From Pleodorina starrii (taxonomy: Eukaryota; Chlorophyta; Chlorophyceae; Chlamydomonadales; Volvocaceae): DNA of 64,000 nt. Numbering within the stretch: position 1 is the first letter of the stretch; each line of letters begins with the position of its first letter. Position numbers and translations under genes: made by a program. Of the stretch, positions 35,801 to 44,583 are shown one piece after another. The notes beneath the pieces were generated by a model. The model did no database searches. It had not been told where the DNA came from and saw only the letters and a program-made list of their open reading frames with translations. The stretch is taken from NCBI GenBank assembly GCA_030267565.1, contig BRXU01000037.1:496001-560000 (forward strand), in the 5' to 3' direction.

Positions 35801-37158
35801 GGTGTCACGTTTGCTTGTAGGTAGCGGGAGCCAAGGTGGTGATACCCAGCGCTACGTCGCGGCGGGCACCTCTGCAGTGCCGCCGCCGCAACACTTCGGG
35901 TTCGGTTACGCAGCCCTGCCCAACCCAGGTGTGTCGGTTCGATAGAGAGCACGGGGTGTACTGATCACAACATGATGCGGTGCACATGGGCATTCCATAC
36001 ATTACCTTCGTGCACGCCTTGCCCATCACTGCTCTCTGTTGCTACAGGGCTACAGGAGGGACCGACTGGGACTCCGGCGGCGCAGCTTGCTGCAAATCTA
36101 ACGGACGCGAACCTGAAGGAGCTAAAGCGCATCAAGGCGCTCCTTCTACAGGCTCAAACAGAGGAGTGGAAAGTGCCGACGGGCATCATCAGGTACACCC
36201 GGCGTCTCCACGACGCGACGCTGGTGTACGACGGGAGTACCCTCGAAGACATCAACGAGTTCAGCGACAGCATCAAGAAGGTTCTCAGTGTGGAGCCGGA
36301 CCCCCAACGGTGGGTTTCTGAGGGCGAAAAGGCGTGCAGTGTGGGATGGGGAAATGATGGGTTTGGAGTTGCCTAGTGAAATGAGGGATCCGGCGGATGG
36401 CTTAGGGGTCACCTGAGCTTCAAGTGCAATACGGCTTGTGCTTACCAATGTGTGCGCACTTTACCTCTCCTTTTGCCGCCAACAGGAAGGCGTACGAGAG
36501 CAGTCAGCGTGCATCCGCCAACACCAGCGCGCAGTCCCTCGAGCGGACAGCAATCCAGCAGGAAGAGACCCGCAGAGACGTTGTGCAACCGCTGCTTCAG
36601 ACTGCGCGCAACATGGTTTCCGTTCTCACGGAGCTGGACGGCAAGCTGGCGGACGAGGCGGCTTCGCGGCGGGAGGTTGCTGAGCAGATGCGCCAGAAAG
36701 CCGCTTTCGACTCGCACTCGCGTGTGAAGGACGTATACAACATGGCCTTGCTGTCACTCGACCTCATCACCGTGGTTAAGGCGAGGCTTAGCCCGGTCGT
36801 CTCTAAGAGTGTTTCAGACCTGGAGGCGCATTTGCAGAGCCATCACCAGTCCTTGCCCAAGCCGGTGGCGGACCCAGGCGTGCTGAAAGTAGTCAGCGAC
36901 AGCAAGCACCTGGAGGACGGCAGCGTCCGGTCGACCTGCGCGTACCAGCTGAAGATGCTGACCGACGTGGCGGATACTATCGGCGTGGACGTGGACCTCA
37001 CTTCTTCTCCGGAGTTGTCAGCGCGGCCGGAAGCCGAGGGCCACCGGAGCGACGACCTCGGAACGGTCCAGCAGAAGTTGTTTGTTACGAAGCGATCGGC
37101 CGACCTCGAGTACGTGCCCCCTACCCTTCCTGAGGGCGACGGCTGCGGCGGCGTTTAG
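32865..37158 (+). CDS. transposon-encoded protein of unknown function, 13 exons
   Basis: Exons: 32865-32997, 33074-33373, 33466-33861, 33936-33968, 34077-34181 (or from 34074), 34276-34347, 34422-34775, 35083-35163, 35313-35420, 35600-35680, 35821-35928, 36048-36309 and 36486-37158. The total is 901 residues. Every intron is phase 1 except the last (phase 2). The N-terminus has a basic Ala-rich leader, then a zinc-finger-like region (CPNEGC ... LHCRLEH) and a second Cys/His cluster (ICKNC ... FCSKH). An acidic patch follows, then a Gly/Pro-rich low-complexity middle with FGFGYAALPNPG-type repeats, part of it doubled with exons 8-9 and 10-11. The C-terminal ~310 residues look helical, with coiled-coil-like heptads (ELDGKLADEAASRREVAEQM). 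It may be a DNA-binding or regulatory partner of the transposase, by position only. I do not recognise the family. Confidence 0.72.
35029..35975 (+). repeat. ~450-bp tandem duplication covering two exons
   Basis: 35034-35470 is repeated at 35550-35975 with few changes, including the intron sequence and the exon pair 35083-35163/35313-35420. Both copies keep intact splice sites and frame, so the encoded protein carries the segment twice. Confidence 0.9.
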
Positions 37159-37228
37159 CCTTTTTTGCGCTTGTGGAGGGATTGGAGCCGGCTAAGTGGA
37201 GTTGGGCATGGGCATGGACTGGTGGATT

Positions 37229-37997
37229 TGGATTGCGGGTGTTTGAGACGTGTTTGTAGGGCTCATGGCCCCGTTGTGGCGATCATGTGATTCGTGTGTC
37301 ATGTGGCGCACTGTGTCTGGCCTTCCGCTGTGCCCTTTGCAGGTGCACGCAGGTTGCTGTTGCACGGTGCGTACCCGTGGGTACTAGGACTGCACGGGTT
37401 GCCTTTGACACGTGCGCTTTTGGGTGAGGGGGGTTCCGATTGCGTGCGCGCGTCTATTTAGAAGCGAGACTGCGGGGATTCCCGGCACACGGTTCGAACG
37501 GTGATGACGCTTTGCCTGGACACGGGCTGCATGGATGGGTTGTAGGGCGCGGGTATCGCGTGCTTGTGTCGGCGGGAACTCGCTTGGGGATTGTTACGCG
37601 GCCGGGGTACATTGACGCGCCTTGGTCAGCGCGTCACTCCGCGAAGTTGCGAAGGTTCGCGGTGCCGCGTTGGGTCGTCGCTGGGTCGTCGGAGGGGTTA
37701 GGTTGCAAACCGCCCCAAGTTTGAGCGCCTTGTTACATGTAACAAATCTAAAATGCAATATATTGTATTCGCGAGTTATGTTGCGTATCTGCATGACTTT
37801 TGTAGGCTTAACTGTCACTCAGTGAATTTCGCATTACGAGCGGATCTTAGAGCGGCAGTAATCAACATAGAAATAACTTTTTTAAGCATTTGCAACAATG
37901 TCATTGAATGCTAAGCATCTTGAGAATTCAAGAAGAACGCAAGTTACTAGGACCGCCCTAGCAGCCGCAAACAGGCCACTCATCCGTGACCGGACCC
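37229..37997 (-). repeat. right terminal inverted repeat of transposon
   Basis: 769 bp, the reverse complement of the left repeat with scattered substitutions. It begins only 70 bp after the stop codon of the plus-strand gene, so the transcript probably ends inside the repeat. Confidence 0.92.
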
Positions 37998-38001
37998 AGC
38001 G
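37998..38001. other. AGCG target-site duplication, right copy
   Basis: AGCG, identical to 27030-27033. Sequence beyond this point continues the GAGCGCCGAC-containing array seen left of the element. Confidence 0.65.
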
Positions 38002-38246
38002 CTAACCGAGCGCCGACATCCCGAAGCGCAAAGCACCCGCAGCCCAGAACCGAAGATGAAGTCCAGAACACAGAGCCTAGCGACAGGGAACGACTACCGC
38101 GAAGGCCCACCCACTGCAGAGGCGACGCGAGTTCTCTCCAGCGACCAGGAAGGCCCGACGCACGCTCGACGCAAAGCACATCCTATACCGCAATAGGCTC
38201 GTGCACATTGCAGGGCAAATGGGCAATCCCGCCAGTACAAGGTACG

Positions 38247-38306
38247 ACCGGGACATGTCATCCTCGACGGATAACCGTTGACGGATAACCCTTGACGGAT
38301 AACCGT
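38247..38306. repeat. 16-bp tandem repeat TTGACGGATAACC
   Basis: Three copies of a (C/T)TCGACGGATAACCGTTG-like unit. No gene here. Confidence 0.75.
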
Positions 38307-38531
38307 TGTGGGGGGACGCATGTTACCAGCCATTTTGGCTCGTACACATGTAATCCTCGACTTCAAGATGCAGCAATGTTACATATGAAATAATCATATT
38401 TGCTATAAATGGAACTGGAGCTCGATCCGCACTGCATAAAGGAACTACAACTGCGTTTCAATTTGACAGAAGAGTTGGTTAGAGTTGGTTGCAAGTGTTG
38501 TCCAAGACCGCAATTCGTAAGTCGCTGCTAG

Positions 38532-39341
38532 CAGCGACCCAAGGAGGCCGCATCATATAGTGATTCAACGAAGGCATTTCCAGCGAGGTATCGTCCGTGT
38601 GGTTGTGGATCCAACGAAGAATCCGTGGAATCTGGTCACCGCCTGTTTCTGTGGTAAATATGCTCGCTACTGGGGACTCAACCTCGTTCCAGACCCAAGG
38701 CGGGTAAGAAATAGCCGACCGGATGAGACTATCGGGTTTGCCTCGTAACTTCCGCCAACTTTGTATGCATCCTCTTCTTGCTTTCCTTATTATACAGCCT
38801 GTCAGTGATCCTGCCAAGTAAGAGGACTTGCCTCTCCAGTGAAGAGCAACGACCGGCCTTCTCGTCCAACTTGTAAGTAGAGTTAGGTTATTCCGTATGT
38901 CAGTTTTCCCAGTATGAATGACTGATACATCTTGTCTGTTGCAGTCCTCTGGTGCAATATCGATATTTCGAGTCGGCGGACATCTTGAGCGTTTACCTTC
39001 GGGAGATCACCAACGGCCTTATCGTGGACACCTGGGACGTGCACCCGGGCTTGCTTGTGGACTTCGACGACCAGGAGCGACCAGTTGCTTTGAACATCTC
39101 GTCTGCGAGCTGCGTCACCCCTGTCCACTTCCACGAAATCTGTGAAGACGTGGACGGCAAGCCACCACTGCAGTTTGGCCAGATGTACGACCCGTATTCC
39201 AAGATACTGACGCTTCGCTTCTGCACCACGGCGAGCTCCAGGAGTGTGGCGACCTGCGACGGCAACATTATGGTCCTGGAGGACGACGCCGGCAACTGGG
39301 TGGGCCTGCAGGTCAAGAACGTGGTCCCGCCAGTAGAGTGA
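38532..39341 (+). CDS. DUF2283-like double-repeat protein (N-terminus unresolved)
   Basis: Phase-consistent exons: about 38532-38703, a 20-nt microexon at 38798-38817, and 38945-39341 ending TGA. The first visible exon has RRHFQRGIVRVVVDPTKNPW followed by a VTACF strand, resembling the end of a DUF4258-type fold (weak). The last exon holds two similar beta-rich units. The first is QYRYFESADILSVYL ... PGLLVDFDDQERPVAL; the second is MYDPYSKILTLRF ... NIMVLEDDAGNWVGLQV. This is the DUF2283 pattern (YDxxADxLxI ... GxxxDxDxxGxxxGxEI). In bacteria DUF4258 and DUF2283 are often neighbours, so a fusion of both may be of bacterial origin. No start codon or upstream exon was found; the gene may be truncated or start further left. 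Confidence 0.5.
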
Positions 39342-40336
39342 AACCTGTGCATCAGCTGACAACGGCCTTTAAGATGCCGGACCTTGTGCGTCTTGAGTTG
39401 GGAGCGACGACATTAGTGCGGGTGCGATAAAGCTTAGTGCTTGATAGGGCACGCTGCAAACTCCGCGCCGAGAGCGGTCTATCGACTGTGCGGTTGTTGA
39501 TTTATGGTACAGGGTTTGAGTCTGGGGCTTTCGCGACCATGGGGCTGACCAGGAAAGGCCAGGGCTGCGTCAGCTGGCCGTCCAGGAGAGCGCGTGAGAG
39601 GGACTGGGGTTTTGCTGAGCCCCGTCGCACTCCAAGTGGGTGATGAGGCTTTCGTGCAAGCAGCTGGGCATTCAGGATGCGTGATTTTGCGTGCAAAGCT
39701 CGACCCGCACGCCCTTAGCACAATTCATAAGCTCCTGACATCGAACACTGTCCGCCAGTACTTTTACCTGGCCAGCTGCTTCATCAATGAGGAACGATTC
39801 CCTTGAGGCAGGGCTCGTGAAACCTCTGGAGTCAAAGCTTATGGTATGTGGCTGCCCAGACGATACCTGCGTGGTTTCCTCGCTCGGGAGTTTCCGCGTG
39901 CACAAGTCGAATGGGAGCCTGACCTGATACATGCATTCATCGTGTCTGGTACGTGGTGGCTGTGAGCGAGTTGCGAAGCTGTTGCGTGACCAAATCCTTC
40001 CGGTGAGCCCATGGTAGTTACAAAGAGGTGCATCAGTGATAACTTGGACTGGGGCATTGAGGGGGGGGGGGGTCCGTTTCCTTGTCGAGAGGACTGTCAT
40101 CCGCTGGGGTGCATCCGCTGGGGTGCATCCGCCGCTGGGATGGCTACCTTACAATGGAAACAGTGAAATCCGCAAAGCAAAACGACATGTTAAGCTAGCA
40201 GATACCCACTCCGGGTGCAATATATCCTCTCAGTAGCTGTCTTCCCATTGATTCGACAGCAAGCCTGACAACAGACCGCGCACATACATACCCTGGGGCC
40301 ATCACAACACCCCAACGCTAGCTCCAACACACCCGA
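39342..40336. other. intergenic, no gene recognised
   Basis: This stretch probably includes the 3' untranslated region of the DUF2283-like gene. Open frames of 60-140 codons on both strands have no recognisable motif. A short duplicated CCGCTGGGGTGCAT word lies near 40110. Confidence 0.4.
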
Positions 40337-40346
40337 CCAACTGTCA

Positions 40347-40458
40347 CTAGTTGAAGTGCACAATGTACTCTGGGTACCCCTGGGCGTTGTCGAAGGTGGC
40401 CACGATGAGGTTCTTGCCCAGCGCGGCTTGTACGTTCCAGATGGCTGGATGGTGTCGC
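40347..40458 (-). pseudogene. orphan last exon, PARP-like C-terminus
   Basis: Reading the minus strand from an acceptor-like CCATCCAG at about 40458 gives AIWNVQAALGKNLIVATF and then DNAQGYPEYIVHFN, ending in a stop at 40347. The aYPEYivhF ending is characteristic of the last strand of the PARP catalytic domain. No upstream PARP exons (HYE region) are present on the minus strand before the MITE at 40633 and the LINE beyond. This looks like a remnant cut off by insertions, or the last exon of a gene disrupted here. Confidence 0.4.
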
Positions 40459-40632
40459 CGGGCGCCGGGCCCCTCCCCCCCGTTGGCCCCCTCACCCCCT
40501 TGGCTCCTTTTGGCTCACTTTTCTGGTCCCGCCGTCTCTCCTGTCCGCCGTCCCTTTCACGTGCCGCCCCGTCCCTTTCACGTCCCTTTCACTATGTAGC
40601 TGTTATCCACCTCTTCTGTAATCAATTAATTA

Positions 40633-41132
40633 CCGTACTGCCACGATTCTTTTGCGAATAATTAATAAACTGTTTGGGGCCTCGTCAAGTGTTTAAAAAA
40701 CTCGAAAGGGTCCCTCGCAAATGTTTAAAGTTTTAAAGAAAAGTCCTACAGCATCTCGCAAAATCTTCTCGCAAATATCATTATTCCAATCGGTCGTTTT
40801 GCAGCTCTTACCACAGGCGGGAAGCCGCAGCGCACGTTGAGCTAGGCGATGGCAGGGAGTCGTACGCGAACCCTCGCGAACGCTCTTCAAAAGAGCGTGT
40901 CTATAGTTTGTTGATTTCTTCAGTAGAATGCAATGTCTTTCCGTTGACAACGCTCACGAAAAGGTGCAATTTCGCAAACTTTCATATACAGCTTACGAGC
41001 TCGCAAGTTTTAAAAGTTTAGAAATAAACTCCGACCGGCGCCTCGCAAACTAATTGCGTTTTCATATCCATTTTTCAAAAAATTTCTGGCCTCGCAAAAT
41101 AACCGCGTCGCAAAACAATCGTGGCAGTACGG
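40633..41132. mobile_element. 500-bp MITE with CCGTACTGCCACG termini
   Basis: AT-rich block starting CCGTACTGCCACGATT and ending with its reverse complement; the inverted repeat is ~26 bp with one mismatch (continuing TTTTGCGA). TA flanks the left end and GTA the right. The interior contains many TCGCAAA words and no coding sequence. It is related by terminus style to the element at 1104-1436. Confidence 0.75.
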
Positions 41133-41153
41133 GTATTTCACGTCCCGTTAACG

Positions 41154-41547
41154 TCCCGTTAACGTGTGATAGTGGTACTGAAGACGAATATCATGTGCTG
41201 ATGGAGTGTTCGGCGTACGACGATATACGTCAGGGTTTTAGCACCCTAGGTGTCATTTTAGGCGACTACATTTCACCGCCTATGCTTGCTGTTACGGGCG
41301 CGGACAATCAACGCGGCTTAGCTGAATTAGTTCACAACATCTGGGTACGGCGGTCTTCTATGCTAGTTTGAATGTTCGTTCATTTTACCTGTTTTCGTTT
41401 GTGATCCTGCTTTAGTTTCTGCTTGGCGACATAGTTCTTAGCTCCTTTTTGACCTGCCTATTCTCGCGGTCCATGAGCCTCCTGGCTCGTCTGGGCCTTA
41501 TGAGCTCTCGAGCTTGTAATACAATACAATACAATACCCGTTAACGT
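41154..41547 (+). mobile_element. 5'-truncated LINE (non-LTR retrotransposon) 3' end
   Basis: A body of about 370 bp (41166-41536) is flanked by an 11-bp direct repeat, CCCGTTAACGT (41155-41165 and 41537-41547). It ends in a short AATAC tail repeat, typical of LINE 3' ends. At the 5' end a frame reading GTEDEYHVLMECSAYDDIRQ and ending at 41371 matches the Cys/His motif that follows reverse transcriptase in many LINE ORF2 proteins. The rest of the element is missing, as expected for aborted reverse transcription. Confidence 0.75.
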
Positions 41548-44500
41548 TCACGTCCTGTTGACGTCCTGATGAGGATATAATGAATTACAGAGGAGCTGGA
41601 AAACAGATACATAGTGCGATCGCACGACTCTGTGGGTCTACTGTTCAATAGAACATCTAGACCAGGCCACTAACCAAATCACCGGCGAAATCGCCTCATT
41701 GGATAGGGATCCGTCCCGTTGGATAAGGTCCCGTCCCGTTTACGCCCCGGTGTGTGGCGCCCTCTCATGCGCCGTCACGTGTGGACCTCCCCTCCTGCGC
41801 GTGTGCGTGTATGTGTGTGTGTGTGCGCCCCAACATTTGTAACTCCCGTCCGCAGCTTTACGGAGCCTACAGAGCCGAGCCGAGCAGGGTCGAGGAGTTA
41901 TTAATTAATAACAGCTGCATAGTGCAATCGCACGACTCTGTGGGTCTAATGTCCAAAATACAACATCTAGACCAGGCCACTAACTAGACCAGGGCCGAGA
42001 AGAGCAGTGCTGGGGGCTGCTGTGTCCCACTTGCAAATGGCGACACAAGCCCCGCCCACCACCAGCAGCAGGGGCAGCAGCAGGGGCAGCACCACCACCA
42101 CCACCACCAGCAGCAGGGGCAGCAGCAGGGGCAGCAGCAGGGGCAGCACCACCACCACCACCACCAGCAGTGGCAACAGCAGGGGCACCAGCAGCAGCAG
42201 CAGCAGTGGCAGGAACAGGGAGAGGCAAGAGAAGTACGTCAGCGAGGTACATTACATTACATCACATTACATCACGTGAAGGATGAGTGTATACGCACTC
42301 GCACAACTTGAGAGGATGAAACGGCGCTTTCGGTCCGGTACCAGTCCGCCCTCAAAAACAAAACGCGCAGAAGTCAGTCACCAAAGCGCACTCATCAGAT
42401 GCACTCAGATGCGAAGAGGTACACGCGCCCCCCCGCCAAAGACAGGAAACGATCTTCCCACCGTACAAGAGGCTGCCGTACGTAGGTGGTGACGCGGGGT
42501 CAAATACGGTACGGTATCCTGGCACAGCGTTTGTCCGTACACAAATGTACGATGTACGACATGGCGATCAGTCATGGGCATGGCGCCGAGGTTGGTTGGG
42601 GCGGGTTTTGGGGTTGGAGTGGGCGAGAATGAAATGCGGCAATCGCACCACAACGATTGCAGAGAACGAAGCCCAAGAGCGACTCCGTCCAAATGAGCCC
42701 AAGCCGACAGGCCGTCGGCAGGTACGTACCGAGACCCACTTCAACCCAGCTCAGCTCGGCTCAGCCCAACGCAGCCAACCCCCTTCGAACGCCCATGAAG
42801 GCCGAAGCACACCGCAGCCCGGTGGCTCAACGAGCGGCGAGACGACGGGCATACGGTACGACATCCCCACAGCCGTACAGTGTCGTACTGTGACGCACGT
42901 ACGTGCGCCGCGGCGACGCCTGCGAGCTGAGAGGCGCGAGAGAGCGCAACACCGACACATCACCGACACATCAAACACATCACGCCATACCGCCACACCC
43001 AATCCCCAAATGACGCCGCACATCCCAAGAATGGAATGGAAGCGGAGCGGAGGAGCGGCCCTCCGAGATGCGACCCTCCGGTCGGGGGCGATGTTATCGT
43101 TTCAATAGTGTACATATTTCGATTTGGATGTAGGACGAAGTGGGGTGGGGTGGAGTGGAGACGATCCTTTGCACAATAATAGAAATAGAAATCCCAACAA
43201 TTACGGTAGGTCGGCATCTAGTCATGCTACGAGTCACCAGCAGCGTCAGGCATCAGCAGCAGCGTTCGGCAGCCGCGACGCGACGCGGGGGGGGGGGCCA
43301 GAGGGGCAACTCCACTCCCCGTGTGCTCCACTGCACACCCGCGCCGCGCCGCCCCGCGCATTTCACATCACCGTCACCGTTCACTCACCCGCAACGAACG
43401 AACAACCAACCAACCAGAGACAACGAAGAACCGCCAACTGTCGTCCTTTCCTCCTTCGGGCGAGCCGTAAAACTCCGGGTGAGGAGGGAGGGAGAGAGAG
43501 GGAGAGAGGCACCAACCGCTGCCCTGCGAGCAAGCGAGCAGCCACCATCCACCGGCATCGGCCCGAGAGATCTGATCTGATCTGACGGACCTCAGTCAAA
43601 CCAATGCCGCAACCCCAAAATAGCCGCAACCCAGGCCCCGTCGGAAAACAGGTGCCCGCCCCCGGCCCCGTCGCCCGCGTCCCCGTCGCCATCGCGAATC
43701 AAAGGGTTTTTTAATTATTATTTGACAGCCGCAAAGATGCAGCTGAAGATGAAGCTGGAGCTGACGACGAGTCACGACCAAAGGGGGGGGGTCGTCGGGG
43801 CGGGAGTTCCTCGGGTGCTGATGGCCCCGCCCCCTCTGGCGTCGGCGGTCCCGCGCAGGAAGGCGAGCCATGTCTCAGTCGTACATGGGCTGTGCCGTAC
43901 AAGCTCGTGTCGTACATGCGCCACGAGGTTGGGCGAAGGACGTGTCACGTGTGGTCCCAACCAACCGACCAACCAGCCAAACGACAAACCAACCAACCAA
44001 ACATACAAATAACCAACCAACCAGCCAGCCAACCAGCGCGCGTTGGAACAACACTCCTCCTCCTCCTCGCCTCACACCGCCTCGCGATCCGAGTCTGCCG
44101 CGCCCTCCTCCGCCGCGTCGTGTCCCCCTCCCCCCCTCCTCTCCAGCCGCCCGGTCCCTTCCTCATCCCCATTGATCACCACCCACCACCATCAATTCAA
44201 CACTACCACCTTCCCCCCTCCCTTCCCTCCCTCCAGCTCCACCTCACGTCCCAGCGCCCACCCCGGACAGTCCCACCTCCTTCCCACCCCTCCCCCTCCA
44301 CCTCCCCACCACACAGCCCCCACCCCCTCCCTCACCCCCCCGGGTCCGTCCTCCGCCTCCGAACTTCATTGCGCGCTCCATCTTCCTTCCTCCCAAGCCC
44401 ACCCCTCCCGCCCTCTCCACCCCCTTCCCTACAACTGCCCCACCCCCCAGGCTCCGCCCGCATCAACCCTCCCTCCGCCGGACATTTCACGGTCACCTGC

Positions 44501-44583
44501 ACCAAAACCCTAAACCCCTCTCCACCACGTAGCCCCCTCCTTCACCCCCACAACAATCCTCCGCCTCCTTCACTCCCTCCCCC
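41548..44583. other. intergenic, repeats and probable 3' region of nocturnin-like gene
   Basis: No exon chain is supported. The segment holds two copies of the dispersed word CGACTCTGTGGGTCTA and CTAGACCAGGCCACTAAC (41626 and 41934). It also has a GT run near 41813, a (CAGCAGGGG/CAC)n array and C-rich sequence from 44040. The 43-44.58 kb part lies downstream of the minus-strand nocturnin-like gene and is likely partly its 3' untranslated region. Confidence 0.45.
42058..42215. repeat. (CAGCAGGGG / CACCAC)n triplet-type array
   Basis: Imperfect tandem units of AGCAGGGGC and CACCACCAC. They produce spurious Ser/Thr- and Ala/Pro-rich frames. Confidence 0.9.

Larger units (their letters stand above)
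27034..37997. mobile_element. 10.96-kb two-gene DNA transposon
   Basis: The unit is bounded by ~770-bp inverted repeats that begin GGGTCCGGTCACGGATGAG at both ends and by AGCG duplications. It holds two divergently transcribed, splice-consistent genes: a DDE-transposase-like gene (minus, 28224-31897) and an unknown 901-residue gene (plus, 32865-37158), with a shared control region of about 970 bp. Both genes are open through all exons, and the repeats are nearly identical along most of their length. These signs indicate a recent, possibly autonomous insertion. I cannot place it in a named superfamily: a 4-bp duplication together with long terminal repeats does not match the common hAT, Mutator, piggyBac or Tc1 patterns. 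Confidence 0.85.
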
